A stretch of 15,389 bases of DNA from Acidobacteriota bacterium (GCA_004356175.1 SMXV01000129.1:1-15389); one strand, 5' to 3'; counted from the stretch's first letter, positions 1 through 7,513 are shown. The notes: a model not told the origin generated them from the sequence alone. Numbers and translations are program-made.

Positions 1-35
1 CTCGTCTCGAACCCGAGCACCAGTGGTCCGCTCAT
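1..35 (-). CDS. tsaD: tRNA t6A37 threonylcarbamoyltransferase TsaD, N-terminal fragment
   Basis: Only the first eleven codons and two bases of a twelfth are in the window. An ATG at 35-33 overlaps the TGA stop of the upstream rimI gene as ATGA and reads M-S-G-P-L-V-L-G-F-E-T before running off the left edge. That matches the start of the TsaD/Kae1/Gcp family, whose first beta strand and phosphate loop read like LGIETSCDET. TsaD is the catalytic subunit that transfers the threonylcarbamoyl group to A37 of ANN-decoding tRNAs, together with TsaB and TsaE. The upstream genes are tsaE, tsaB and rimI, the usual order in actinobacteria, so context supports the call strongly although the visible protein is very short. 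Confidence 0.8.
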   Translation of the reverse strand, partial: MSGPLVLGFET

Positions 36-535
36 CGGGCCACCTCGTCGAGCGACAGCCGAATCTCGGCGACTCTGTCGGCGTAGTCAGAAGCGTCGAT
101 ATCGGTTGCCCACATCACGAGGGCGTCCTCATCCTTGTAGTAGTTCTTTCGTTTGCCGACGGGATCGAACCCGAAGATTTCGTAGAGACGCTGAGCGGAG
201 GAGTTCGAGAGACGAACCTCAAGCGTGAGATGGCGAGCCCCAGCGGCAAGCGCCTCATCAACAAGGGCAAGCATGAGACGTTTCCCGAGCTGTCTGCCAC
301 GTTCTTCTGGCGCCACGGCAATTGTCGTGATGTGTGCATCGTCATCGACGAGCAGAAGACCTCCGTACCCGACAATGCCGCTCCCCTCTGTCTCTATAAC
401 GACATAGTGACGATTGTCCATGGCAAGTTCGTCGAAGAACACCCTCGGCGACCATGGCTGGTCGTACACCTCTGCCTCGAGTGCGGCAACGTGCGGAATG
501 TCGCTGCGAGTCATGGTTCTGATGTCTGGTGTCAC
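32..535 (-). CDS. rimI: ribosomal protein S18-alanine N-acetyltransferase RimI (GNAT)
   Basis: GNAT-fold N-acetyltransferase expected to acetylate the N-terminal alanine of ribosomal protein S18 from acetyl-CoA in the cytosol. From the chosen start the protein has 167 residues. Visible hallmarks are the HITTIAV beta strand, the acetyl-CoA pyrophosphate loop RGRQLG (about 79-84), LEVRLSN with the acidic residue at about 106, RLYEIFGF with the candidate acid Tyr at about 118, and GKRKNYY followed by EDALVM, which is typical of RimI. I chose GTG at 535 because it overlaps the tsaB stop as GTGA, the coupling used throughout this operon. GTG at 544 (three residues longer) is possible. ATG at 514 would cut the first beta strand. 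In actinobacteria the gene lies between tsaB and tsaD, as here. A broader lysine or N-terminal acetylation role is possible. Confidence 0.92.
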   Translation of the reverse strand: MTPDIRTMTRSDIPHVAALEAEVYDQPWSPRVFFDELAMDNRHYVVIETEGSGIVGYGGLLLVDDDAHITTIAVAPEERGRQLGKRLMLALVDEALAAGARHLTLEVRLSNSSAQRLYEIFGFDPVGKRKNYYKDEDALVMWATDIDASDYADRVAEIRLSLDEVAR

Positions 536-1239
536 ACTGGCCACGCACCCTCAGAACGGAAGGCTTTCCAGTTGATCTGGACGTCAGCCTCTCGCAAATA
601 CATCGGCCGCACCTCGTCAAGCGGCGACGTGTTCCCCTTGTCGGCCATCATGTGGGCGATTTCGAGGATGGTCTCTGCGGATGGATATCTCGGCCTCCCC
701 ATGCGAACTCTATGAAGACCTGTCCAAGTCGCCTCGGAGACGGACTGCCAGTCCCCTACGACAAGGGACTCATCGACCTCTCGCTCAAGCATGACCCTGA
801 ACTCCTCGGGACTCACGACCTCCGGTTCGCCATCGGGCGCAACTCCTCCGGGGAGCGGAGTGAACGGGGCAACCGCGATCTGGCCCCTTCGCATGTCAAC
901 AATGGGCCAAATCCGCCTCCGCCCGGTCGCTGCGCGTAGGGCAAGAGTCGTGAGCGATGAGACCGCAACCATGGGAGCACCAACGGCCGCCGCGAATGCG
1001 TGGGCAGTCGAGATGCCTGATCGCAAACCGGTGTAGGGGCCAGGTCCGATGTCGACGGCAACAACGTCGATATCGCGAGCTGTCCATCCTGCCTGTTCAA
1101 GGCAGAAGTCGATTGCTGGTATGAGAAACTTGAGGTGACCCCGCCTATCGACGTTGGTGGACTGTCCTTTGAGCCCGTCCTTGTCGCCTATTGCGACGGA
1201 CGATGCGCGCGTGGCGGTGTCGATCGCAAGGATCTTCAC
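532..1239 (-). CDS. tsaB: t6A biosynthesis dimerization protein TsaB
   Basis: 235-residue ASKHA-fold protein (YeaZ family), the non-catalytic partner that dimerises with TsaD and recruits TsaE during t6A37 formation on tRNA. The N terminus KILAIDTATRASSVAIG is the family's phosphate-loop-like beginning, and GPGPYTGLRSGISTA (about 65-79) is the most conserved block of TsaB. Length is usual for the family (about 200-240). The start is GTG at 1239, overlapping the tsaE stop as GTGA, and it places the AIDT motif at residue 5 as expected. Its 3' end overlaps the start of rimI. With tsaE upstream and tsaD downstream, three of the four t6A proteins are encoded in one translationally coupled string; the TsaC/Sua5 enzyme is not in this window. 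Confidence 0.95.
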   Translation of the reverse strand: MKILAIDTATRASSVAIGDKDGLKGQSTNVDRRGHLKFLIPAIDFCLEQAGWTARDIDVVAVDIGPGPYTGLRSGISTAHAFAAAVGAPMVAVSSLTTLALRAATGRRRIWPIVDMRRGQIAVAPFTPLPGGVAPDGEPEVVSPEEFRVMLEREVDESLVVGDWQSVSEATWTGLHRVRMGRPRYPSAETILEIAHMMADKGNTSPLDEVRPMYLREADVQINWKAFRSEGAWPV

Positions 1240-1688
1240 GACAACACCCCGAGGTCCCTTTGGCGCCAGCTGCCGTGCGCGACAAAGCTGATCAAGCGAT
1301 CGTCGCCATCCCTCTCTATGCGAACTGTGAGGTAGTCATCGGGAAGGCTGGACTCGATCGACTCGCCCCACTCAATGAGAACGACACCGTCACGACCTTC
1401 GTCGACGAGTTCAAGATCATCGAATTCTCCGAACGAACCGAGGCGATACACATCAGCGTGAATCATCGGGAGAAAGCCGTCCGTATACACCTTCTCAATG
1501 AGAAATGTCGGACTCGTGATCTGGGCCTCGATGCCGAGTCCGCTTGCAACACCTGACGCAAAGAGCGTTTTCCCCGAACCGAGGCGTCCTGAGAGAACAA
1601 CGATGTCGCCAGCCGAAAGAAGCGTCGCGAATCGTGCACCGAGCGCGAGCGTTTCGTTTGGGGATGTTGTGCGAATCTCAAGGTTCAT
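1236..1688 (-). CDS. tsaE: tRNA t6A biosynthesis ATPase TsaE
   Basis: P-loop ATPase of the YjeE/TsaE family, which acts with TsaB-TsaD in threonylcarbamoylation of tRNA A37. From ATG 1688 it has 150 residues. Walker A is GRLGSGKT (about 34-41), followed by the switch segment ITSPTF, the HADVYRL block (about 77-83) and LIEWGE (about 104-109), all diagnostic for the family. The ATG lies four bases after the TAA stop of the uracil-DNA glycosylase gene, so translation is probably coupled. A TTG at 1700, overlapping that stop, would add four residues (MSKH); I prefer the ATG. Length fits the family (about 150). The 3' end overlaps tsaB by GTGA. Confidence 0.95.
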   Translation of the reverse strand: MNLEIRTTSPNETLALGARFATLLSAGDIVVLSGRLGSGKTLFASGVASGLGIEAQITSPTFLIEKVYTDGFLPMIHADVYRLGSFGEFDDLELVDEGRDGVVLIEWGESIESSLPDDYLTVRIERDGDDRLISFVAHGSWRQRDLGVLS

Positions 1689-1692
1689 GTGC

Positions 1693-2274
1693 TTACTCAA
1701 GAGTACCGTCGAGAATGCTGCGCACGATGGCGAAGTCAGCGCGAATATCGTTGGTCACGCGTTCTCCTCCGCGCAGTGCTGCCGCGGGGTGAAAGGTCGG
1801 AACGAGGTATCTGCCCCACCATTCGTACGCCACGCCACGCATCCGTGTGATGCCGATCGTCGTGCGTAGGAGGAGCTTCGTTGAGAAGTTGCCGAGCGTG
1901 ATGACAACCTTCGGATCGATCAGCTCGATCTGGCGTCGAAGGTACCCCTTGCACATGTCAATCTCGTCTGTACGGGGGTCCCTGTTACGTGGTGGGCGGC
2001 ATTTCACAACGTTCGATATGTAGATGTCGTCACGAGACAGTCCGATTTCGCCCAGCAGGGAATCGAGCAGCTGACCTGAGCGTCCAACGAAGGGAACGCC
2101 GTCCTCGTCCTCCTTCTGGCCTGGGGCTTCGCCGACGACGAACACATCTGCCTCAGGCGAACCAGCGCCAAACACCACCGTCGTCCGCGTCTCTGATAGC
2201 ACACATGCTGTGCACTGGACCGCAATGGCTCTCAGGGCGTCAAGCGTTTCGACTGCGCCAACGTCGGGAATCAT
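1693..2274 (-). CDS. type-4 (iron-sulfur) uracil-DNA glycosylase
   Basis: 193-residue family-4 uracil-DNA glycosylase (UdgA/SPO1 DNA polymerase-related family), which removes uracil from DNA as the first step of base excision repair. Motif A is GEAPGQKED (about 48-56) with the type-4 Glu at 49, followed by GVPFVGRSGQLLD. Motif B is FHPAAALR (about 161-168). Four cysteines at 21, 24, 92 and 108 (CTAC, KCRPPRNRDP, MCKGYL) are placed as the [4Fe-4S] ligands of this family. GEAPG rather than GLAPA separates it from type 5. The ATG at 2274 overlaps the stop of the upstream hydrolase gene as ATGA; the end sits four bases before tsaE. Position inside a tRNA-modification/cell-wall operon suggests constitutive expression. 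Confidence 0.95.
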   Translation of the reverse strand: MIPDVGAVETLDALRAIAVQCTACVLSETRTTVVFGAGSPEADVFVVGEAPGQKEDEDGVPFVGRSGQLLDSLLGEIGLSRDDIYISNVVKCRPPRNRDPRTDEIDMCKGYLRRQIELIDPKVVITLGNFSTKLLLRTTIGITRMRGVAYEWWGRYLVPTFHPAAALRGGERVTNDIRADFAIVRSILDGTLE

Positions 2275-3158
2275 CGCGCGCTCGACGTAATAGCACTTCG
2301 AATCGACTCCGCTACAACCTCGAAGGCCGCCTCGATGACACCATCAACGTTGGCCTCACGGATGCCAGATGACACGACAAAGGCAGTGTCACCGTCGTAC
2401 CTTGTGTGAGCAGGGCGAACGGTTGCTCCGATCGCGTCGTGGGCTCTCACAGCCATGCGACGCATGTCGTTGCGGTCAATCACGGCATCAGTTGCGAGTG
2501 CAATGAGTGTTGTGTTCTGGGCGAACCCGAGGGCTGCACGGTCAAGAGCGTCGGTTTCGTCCGAGCCGGTTAGGCGCTTCCCTGATAGGTCGTATACATC
2601 ACCGACCGCGTTGAGGGCCACCAACGCACCCACAGTTGCGTTACCGACGTTCCTTTGGGCCGACCCGATGCCTGATGGAGTCGCATGTTCGATTCCTGCG
2701 AGTTTTCCAACGGTTGCGCCCGATCCTGCCCCAACCCGGCCGAGTTCGACAGGGTCCCCTGAGCGCTGGCCGTAGGCTGTTCTCCCGTCCCCTGCGGTTG
2801 GGCGAACCGTCGCGTCACCAACCATAAGGTCGTACAGAATGACTGTTGGCACGATTGGTACCGGGCCGAGCGGTGTGGGTGCGCCCCTGCCGTCAACCTC
2901 CAACGCACCAACGACGCCATCAGCAGATGCAAGACCAAACGCACTGCCGCCAGCAAACACGAGGGCGTTCACCGTCACCTCCTTGATGGCGTCACCAAAG
3001 ATAGCGAGCTCCCTCGTGCCGGGCGCGCCGCCTCGCACATCGACAATGCCGACGTTTGGCTCAGCGAACGTCAAGACCGTGACGCCGGTCATGCCGACGG
3101 AGTCCGTGTAGTGGCCAACAGATACACCTTCTACCGCAGTGATTGTGCTATTGGTCAC
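2271..3158 (-). CDS. P1 family peptidase / DmpA-like self-processing hydrolase (S58, NylC-like)
   Basis: 295-residue member of the DmpA/NylC N-terminal-nucleophile superfamily (MEROPS S58 type). Family members self-cleave before a Ser/Thr nucleophile and hydrolyse N-terminal amide bonds such as D- or beta-aminoacyl peptides or nylon oligomers. The start of the fold, ITAVEGVSVGHYTD, is typical, followed by VRGGAPGTRE (about 41-50), AGGSAFGLASADGV, RVGAGSGATVGK and QNTTLIALATDA. In the last, Asn215-Thr216 is the likely autocleavage site by analogy with NylC; the DGDTAF segment follows. The frame is open back to 3317, but that part lies inside alr. The real start is GTG 3158, supported by AGGAGA at 3171-3166 with seven-base spacing and an 11-base overlap with alr. 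No signal peptide is visible, so it is probably cytosolic. Substrate unknown; the alr neighbour hints at D-amino-acid peptides, which is inference. Confidence 0.88.
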   Translation of the reverse strand: MTNSTITAVEGVSVGHYTDSVGMTGVTVLTFAEPNVGIVDVRGGAPGTRELAIFGDAIKEVTVNALVFAGGSAFGLASADGVVGALEVDGRGAPTPLGPVPIVPTVILYDLMVGDATVRPTAGDGRTAYGQRSGDPVELGRVGAGSGATVGKLAGIEHATPSGIGSAQRNVGNATVGALVALNAVGDVYDLSGKRLTGSDETDALDRAALGFAQNTTLIALATDAVIDRNDMRRMAVRAHDAIGATVRPAHTRYDGDTAFVVSSGIREANVDGVIEAAFEVVAESIRSAITSSAR

Positions 3159-4272
3159 CGTTACTTCTCCTGACGTACCGCCTCGGTAGGCGCGGTCCGA
3201 AGCCGCACACGACCTCGTACGAGATCGTGCCGAGAAGCTCCGCCCACTCATCCGCGGTGATGGCATCCGCTCCTTGGACTCCCAGGAGCACAACCTCGTC
3301 GCCAACCTTGACGTCATCAGTGCCGACGTCGACGACCAGCATGTCCATGGTGATTGTGCCAGCTAGAGAATATCGCTTGGAGTTGATCAGGACTGAGCCT
3401 GTTTCCGTGAGCTGCCGACTGACGCCGTCCGCGTATCCAATGGGAACCGTCACCACACGACCAGCAGCACTCAGAGACCTCGTACGACCGTACGACGGTC
3501 GCGCGTCAACAGGAAGATCTTGTGTATGGACAACCTCGCTCACCACACGCATTGCAGGAACAAGGTCAAGACGGTCATGCATATTCGCGTTGGGGTGTAG
3601 GCCGTAGATACCGAGACCGACTCTGCACAGACCATGTCGTGTCTTGGGCATGTCGATGGCACCGGCGGTGTTGGCTGCGTGCACGATCTCTGGTCTGATG
3701 TTCTCAGAGCCCAGAACTTCGACGAAATTCTCGAGTGCACGGTTCTGTCTCGTTGTGTAGTCAGGGTCGCTGTCGGCGACGGAGAAGTGGGTGAACACGC
3801 CTTGCAGCGTGAGCCTTTCATCGTGTTCGACGGCTCGAGCCACGGTGAAAGCCTCGACGGGTGCTGCTCCGACACGGTGCATGCCTGTGTCGAGTTTGAG
3901 ATGCACTGCGTAGGGTGTCGTCGAGGCCTGCTGCGCGGCACCGGCAACCGCATAGGCGAACTCAACGCTGTAGATCGTTGGTGTCAGCTGATACTCGACA
4001 ACGTCATTCGCGTCCGAGAGAGAGGGCTGAGAGAGGACGAGGATTGGCACGTTGATGTCGGCCTCCCTCAAGCGGATGCCCTCTTCAACGAGCGCCACGG
4101 CGAGCCACGTGGCACCGCCGCGAATTGCGGCCTCCGCGACCGGTACATCCCCATGTCCGTATCCGTCAGCCTTCACGACCGCACACAGCTCCGCCGTGCT
4201 GATCGTCGCGAGGAGCTGTTGCACGTTGTGCTCGACAGCGTCAAGATCGACTTCAATCCATGAGGGGCGCAT
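3148..4272 (-). CDS. alr: alanine racemase
   Basis: 374-residue fold-type III PLP enzyme that interconverts L- and D-alanine to supply peptidoglycan precursors. The PLP lysine is Lys34 in AVVKADGYGHG. The second catalytic base of the partner subunit is Tyr261 in the SYGRT motif, followed by VPIGYADG (about 276-283), TITMDMLVVD (306-315) and the C-terminal CGFGPRLPRRY. Length is standard (about 370-390). ATG 4272 has GGAG four bases upstream, and 33 bases separate it from nnr. The last 11 bases overlap the hydrolase gene and contain that gene's ribosome binding site. The acpS-nnr-alr order is common in actinobacteria. Confidence 0.97.
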   Translation of the reverse strand: MRPSWIEVDLDAVEHNVQQLLATISTAELCAVVKADGYGHGDVPVAEAAIRGGATWLAVALVEEGIRLREADINVPILVLSQPSLSDANDVVEYQLTPTIYSVEFAYAVAGAAQQASTTPYAVHLKLDTGMHRVGAAPVEAFTVARAVEHDERLTLQGVFTHFSVADSDPDYTTRQNRALENFVEVLGSENIRPEIVHAANTAGAIDMPKTRHGLCRVGLGIYGLHPNANMHDRLDLVPAMRVVSEVVHTQDLPVDARPSYGRTRSLSAAGRVVTVPIGYADGVSRQLTETGSVLINSKRYSLAGTITMDMLVVDVGTDDVKVGDEVVLLGVQGADAITADEWAELLGTISYEVVCGFGPRLPRRYVRRSNGDQ

Positions 4273-4305
4273 CTTGCTCCAGGTTGGTAATGATCTAAAC
4301 GGTAG

Positions 4306-5730
4306 TCAGCCCGTGCCAAGCTCGGCAACGAGACCAGCCACAGATTCGATTAGCCGCTCGGAAGTGACCATCGTATTCATCGAAACGTTCGCACCCGCAA
4401 TGCCGTGAAGGTGGGCTGCACTTGCTGCAGCGGTGGCGGGATCAACGCCTCCAGAGATGAATGCCGCGATTATCCCTGCAAGGACATCGCCTGTACCAAT
4501 CGTTGCCAACTCGGGGCCACCAGAATTGACGATGACTGTTTGTTCAGAAACCACAAACGTCGGATTCCCCTTCAGGAGCACAATCGTTCCGCTGTCCTCT
4601 GCCAACCAGCGAGCGGCATCGTGGCCCGGGTCGTACCCCGTGAGCCGCTTGAACTCGCCGCCGTGCGGTGTGAGAATTGTTGGCGCCGACCTTTGGGAGA
4701 GAACGTCAATCCCGGTGAGTGCGTTGAGGCCTCCTGCGTCAAGGATGACCGCTCCGTCGAAACCGGCGAGGATCCTTTCGACAAAGTCGCTGGCAACAGG
4801 TTCGAGACCCGGACCCATGATGAGCACGTCGAATCGGTCGAGCAGAGCCAGTACCTCAGAGGCTCCTCCTTTCCACGCCTCCGATTCCGATGCCAGCATC
4901 TGCGGAATGTCGGGTGCCACGGCCGCATACGTATCAGCGGTCGCTGCTGTGGTGAGGAGGACGGAGGCTCCGGCTCCGGCTGCGATTGCCGCCCTTGCTG
5001 CGAAGAGCGCCGCACCCGTCAACCCGGGGACACCACCAATGGTGGCAACAGAACCTGCCGACCACTTATGGGTCTTCTGGGCCCTCGAAGGCACCACCAC
5101 GTCGGAGTCCTCAAAAAGAAGCATTTCCGGATCTCCACCTGTCAGGCCAATGTCGTACAGATCGACATCCCCACAGAGCTGAGGTCCGTCACCAATGAAG
5201 TGGGCGGGCTTGTACATGTGAAATGTCGCGGTGCGAGTGGCGGTGAAGACAGGACCTGCAGCCATGCCTGTATCGCCGTCGATGCCGGACGGCACATCCA
5301 CTGAGAGAACAGGGTTGCCTGACTCGGTCCACTCGCCAACTTCTTGAGGAAGCTCGCCACGGAACCCTGTACCGACAAATGCATCGATGACGAGGCCGAC
5401 AGACTCCGGTGCCGATATCGGCTGCACAACAACACGGGACCCGGAGAGTGATTGCAGCGCCCTGTGAGCTGCTGTGCCCTCGTCTGGCACACCGACCTGG
5501 TGCACCGTCACCGCGGCACCTCGCTTGTCAAGATACCTTGCAGCGACGTATCCGTCGCCACCGTTGTTCCCCTTCCCGGCAATGACATGAACACGGTCGC
5601 CGTAGCGAACGCCCATCTTCACGGCGCTGAGAGCTACGCCGTTTCCGGCGGCCTTCATAACCTCGTCGAGATCGGCTGTCATGGTGGCGTCAACCCGGCG
5701 CATCTCCTCGACGGAGACTACGGGTTTCAC
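4306..5730 (-). CDS. nnr: bifunctional NAD(P)H-hydrate epimerase / ADP-dependent dehydratase
   Basis: 474-residue two-domain metabolite-repair enzyme that converts hydrated, damaged NAD(P)HX back to NAD(P)H. Residues 1 to about 205 are the YjeF_N epimerase: EEMRRVDA at the start, IAGKGNNGGDGYVAARYL (50-67), VIDAFVGTGFRG (114-124) and VDVPSGIDGDTG (144-155). Residues from about 215 on are the ribokinase-like dehydratase: SVATIGGVPGLTGAA (227-241), MGPGLE (305-310), LTPHGGEFKRLTG (353-365) and the GTGDVLAGIIAAF anion-hole/catalytic motif (412-424). The frame is open to 5895, but that stretch lies inside acpS. GTG 5730 gives a GTGA overlap with the acpS stop and has AGAGG eight bases upstream. 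The dehydratase is presumably ADP-dependent, as in most bacteria. Confidence 0.95.
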   Translation of the reverse strand: MKPVVSVEEMRRVDATMTADLDEVMKAAGNGVALSAVKMGVRYGDRVHVIAGKGNNGGDGYVAARYLDKRGAAVTVHQVGVPDEGTAAHRALQSLSGSRVVVQPISAPESVGLVIDAFVGTGFRGELPQEVGEWTESGNPVLSVDVPSGIDGDTGMAAGPVFTATRTATFHMYKPAHFIGDGPQLCGDVDLYDIGLTGGDPEMLLFEDSDVVVPSRAQKTHKWSAGSVATIGGVPGLTGAALFAARAAIAAGAGASVLLTTAATADTYAAVAPDIPQMLASESEAWKGGASEVLALLDRFDVLIMGPGLEPVASDFVERILAGFDGAVILDAGGLNALTGIDVLSQRSAPTILTPHGGEFKRLTGYDPGHDAARWLAEDSGTIVLLKGNPTFVVSEQTVIVNSGGPELATIGTGDVLAGIIAAFISGGVDPATAAASAAHLHGIAGANVSMNTMVTSERLIESVAGLVAELGTG

Positions 5731-6110
5731 GAGTCGTGCCTCTTCTGCGAGATCACGAACACCATTGCGTCTGACTTTGTGTGGGTGATGGTGATCTTGA
5801 AGTCGACCACACCAAGCATGTCTGCCCTCTCTCTTGCTTTGCGGAAGAGTCTCACACCCGGAGGGCCCCCGCCCGTGATTTCGACATCCCTCCATGGGAT
5901 TCGCCGCCAGCCCGTGAATAGGCTCTTCATGACCGCTTCCTTACCTGCGAACCGTGCTGCGAGGCGCTCAGACGGGTCCGCGAAGCGATGTGCGTACTCC
6001 CATTCATCGTCCGTAAAACATCTGCGTCGGAATCGGTCAGCATCCTTTGCGAGCAGTCGGCGAACTCGATCCACGTCCGCCAAATCAACACCGAGTCCGA
6101 CAATCTCCAT
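5727..6110 (-). CDS. acpS: holo-[acyl-carrier-protein] synthase
   Basis: 127-residue phosphopantetheinyl transferase of the AcpS type, transferring 4'-phosphopantetheine from CoA to the serine of acyl carrier protein. The magnesium-binding Asp is in MEIVGLGVDLADVDR (Asp9) and the second acidic ligand in RFAGKEAVMKSL (Glu58). ITHTKSDAMVFVI near the C terminus is the usual closing strand. The frame is open upstream to 6227, but family length (about 120-130) and the MEIVGLG beginning fix the start at ATG 6110. No strong Shine-Dalgarno is visible. It is the first gene of the leftward operon, so the operon promoter should lie in 6111-6320. I could not pick a convincing one. Confidence 0.95.
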   Translation of the reverse strand: MEIVGLGVDLADVDRVRRLLAKDADRFRRRCFTDDEWEYAHRFADPSERLAARFAGKEAVMKSLFTGWRRIPWRDVEITGGGPPGVRLFRKARERADMLGVVDFKITITHTKSDAMVFVISQKRHDS

Positions 6111-6323
6111 ATGTAGCAGGCTATCAGTACCGCACGGGCGATGCCACGCAACGAGGAGAGACATCGAATACTCGGCGCCTCTCCTCTCCAAGATTTTGTT
6201 CTTGCCCACAACCTTCAATCGAGTCACACAAACTCAACCGTCAGGGAAACCTGCGTATGACTCAGAGTGTCTACGAAACTCGCCAACTGACAAGACCTCA
6301 CCGGCTCCACCTACGGGCAATAA
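6111..6323. other. intergenic region upstream of acpS (probable operon leader)
   Basis: No gene is visible. The stretch separates the terminator of the lipoprotein pair from acpS and should contain the promoter of the nine-gene operon. The one structure seen is an 8-base inverted repeat, GAGGAGAG at 6153-6160 and CTCTCCTC at 6179-6186, with an 18-base spacer. It would lie 43-76 bases upstream of the acpS ATG. It has no T-run on either side, so it is not a standard terminator. It could be a leader hairpin, an operator or chance. Confidence 0.3.
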
Positions 6324-6351
6324 GGACGCCGAAGAAGTGCCTTAGGCGTCC
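6324..6351 (-). terminator. hairpin terminator after the small lipoprotein gene
   Basis: On the minus strand GGACGCC (6351-6345) and GGCGTCC (6330-6324) form a perfect 7-bp stem around a 14-base loop that contains the TAA stop of the lipoprotein gene. The downstream tail is TTATTGCC, a short U-rich run. It would end the transcript of the two lipoprotein genes and insulate acpS. The long loop and weak U-tract make it moderate rather than strong. Confidence 0.55.
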
Positions 6352-6662
6352 ATGACGTCGTCGGCGATACGGGTACCGGAACTACCTTCGTGGAAGAAGA
6401 CGCGAACAGTCTCTCCCGAGACAAGATGGTCCCGGAGATGCGACGGAGGCGCCCCATTGACTGTCATCCCGTCAGCCGGTTCGAAGAGGTGACTGTTTCC
6501 TTCGCTGTCAAGAACGACGAAACTCTCGATGTCCGTGAGGTTCCCAGTGACTCCGGTAACAACCCCTACGACTTCGTGGACTGAATCTGGAGTCGTCGAA
6601 CAACCAGCTAGAACAACAGCGAAGACCAGCACGGCGAGGATCAAGATGGTTGTTCGTTTCAT
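6342..6662 (-). CDS. small predicted lipoprotein, unknown function
   Basis: 106 residues with a short basic N terminus (MKRT), a hydrophobic stretch of about 15 residues and the lipobox LAGC, giving lipidated Cys21. It should be anchored outside the cytoplasmic membrane. The mature part of about 85 residues is beta-rich by inspection: HEVVGVVTGVTG, SFVVLDSEGNSHLF, VRVFFHEGS. It has the look of a small OB-like barrel, but I do not recognise a named family. It begins 12 bases after the stop of the thioredoxin-like lipoprotein gene, so the two are very likely one transcript. A periplasmic accessory role with that partner is inference. No strong Shine-Dalgarno precedes the ATG. Confidence 0.75.
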   Translation of the reverse strand: MKRTTILILAVLVFAVVLAGCSTTPDSVHEVVGVVTGVTGNLTDIESFVVLDSEGNSHLFEPADGMTVNGAPPSHLRDHLVSGETVRVFFHEGSSGTRIADDVMDA

Positions 6663-6674
6663 GTCGGCAGATCT

Positions 6675-7505
6675 CTAGTTCCGGAGGAGAGACTCGATCT
6701 CCCCATCAGCAAGAACTCCATCGAACCTTCCTGACACTGCGCCGGTCTCATCCACTACGAACACCCACGGTTCCGACGCGAGACCGAAAGCCACAACGGA
6801 AGGAGCGAGGTGGTTCTCGTCGGGTGCGAATCCGGCTTTGCGAAACCCTTCGTATACCTCAATATGCAGAAAATTCACCTCCGGGAACTGCGTCACCATG
6901 TCCTTCACCTGGTCGAGCATCGGCCCACAGGCCGACGACGTGCAGTAGGCGGGTGTCGAAAACACGACCACCGACTTCTGCCCGTTCGTCAGCGCGACAT
7001 CAAGGGACATCTGATACATCGACAGAAGTGGGTTCGGATCCGTCGTTAGATCCTTGATGGCGAACTGTGCGAGCGTTGGAGTCGCTACAGCTGGGGCCAT
7101 CTCACCGACTGCTACAGAAAGTGGCTGCTCCTTGATGTCCACGAGAAAGGAATCCGTGTCCTCGCCAGTGGATACCGTGAAATCGATCTGCCATATTCCC
7201 GCAGTGTCGAATGGAATGTGTACGACGTACAGACCGGTGACCCCGTCGATAATCGGTACGTATGTGGCATCGGCGGCATACTTTACGTCAGGAGAATCAA
7301 GAGGGGACGCCACGACCGAAACCGCTTCGTCCGGTCCTCCACGACGTACTCCACTGATTTCGTGAACCGCAAACAGAAGCCGATTATCTCCTACTGCAGA
7401 GTCGGTCGAGGCACGAATTCCAATCAGTGGATTCGCCGTCTCAGGCGCCGAACACGCGGAAGCAAAGAAGCTGAGAACAACCGTCAGGAGAAGGATTCGT
7501 CGCAT
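6675..7505 (-). CDS. lipoprotein with Ig-like and thioredoxin-like domains (CX4C)
   Basis: 276 residues. MRRILLLTVVLSFFASAC is a lipoprotein signal peptide with a somewhat degenerate lipobox (ASAC, Cys18). Residues about 30-125 look like a beta-sandwich: GVTGLYVVHIPFDTAGIWQ (88-106) and the following TVSTGEDTDSFLVDIKE resemble YtkA/FixH-type Ig-like domains. Residues about 145-276 are thioredoxin-like: SVVVFSTPAYCTSSACGPM carries Cys188 and Cys193 in a CX4C rather than CXXC spacing, then VNFLHIEVYE, the EPWVFVVDETG strand (245-255) and GRFDGVL. The role is probably extracytoplasmic thiol or metal handling; the substrate is unknown. The frame is open to 7769, but the signal peptide fixes ATG 7505. 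Downstream lipoprotein gene is co-directional; a cupredoxin-like gene diverges upstream. Confidence 0.85.
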   Translation of the reverse strand: MRRILLLTVVLSFFASACSAPETANPLIGIRASTDSAVGDNRLLFAVHEISGVRRGGPDEAVSVVASPLDSPDVKYAADATYVPIIDGVTGLYVVHIPFDTAGIWQIDFTVSTGEDTDSFLVDIKEQPLSVAVGEMAPAVATPTLAQFAIKDLTTDPNPLLSMYQMSLDVALTNGQKSVVVFSTPAYCTSSACGPMLDQVKDMVTQFPEVNFLHIEVYEGFRKAGFAPDENHLAPSVVAFGLASEPWVFVVDETGAVSGRFDGVLADGEIESLLRN

Positions 7506-7513
7506 TATCTGAC

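Noticed and set aside
3159..3317. N-terminal extension of the P1/DmpA-like hydrolase frame
   Set aside because: It is the out-of-frame shadow of the alr 3' end; GTG 3158 with AGGAGA begins exactly at the family's first strand.
5731..5895. N-terminal extension of the nnr frame
   Set aside because: It lies inside acpS, shows no family similarity, and GTG 5730 has a Shine-Dalgarno and a GTGA overlap.
6153..6186. Inverted repeat GAGGAGAG/CTCTCCTC as a terminator
   Set aside because: The spacer is 18 bases and no T-run follows on either strand; kept only as a possible leader structure.
5452..6345. Long plus-strand open frame of 297 codons
   Set aside because: It is antisense to nnr and acpS, has no motif, and its composition follows the opposite coding strand.
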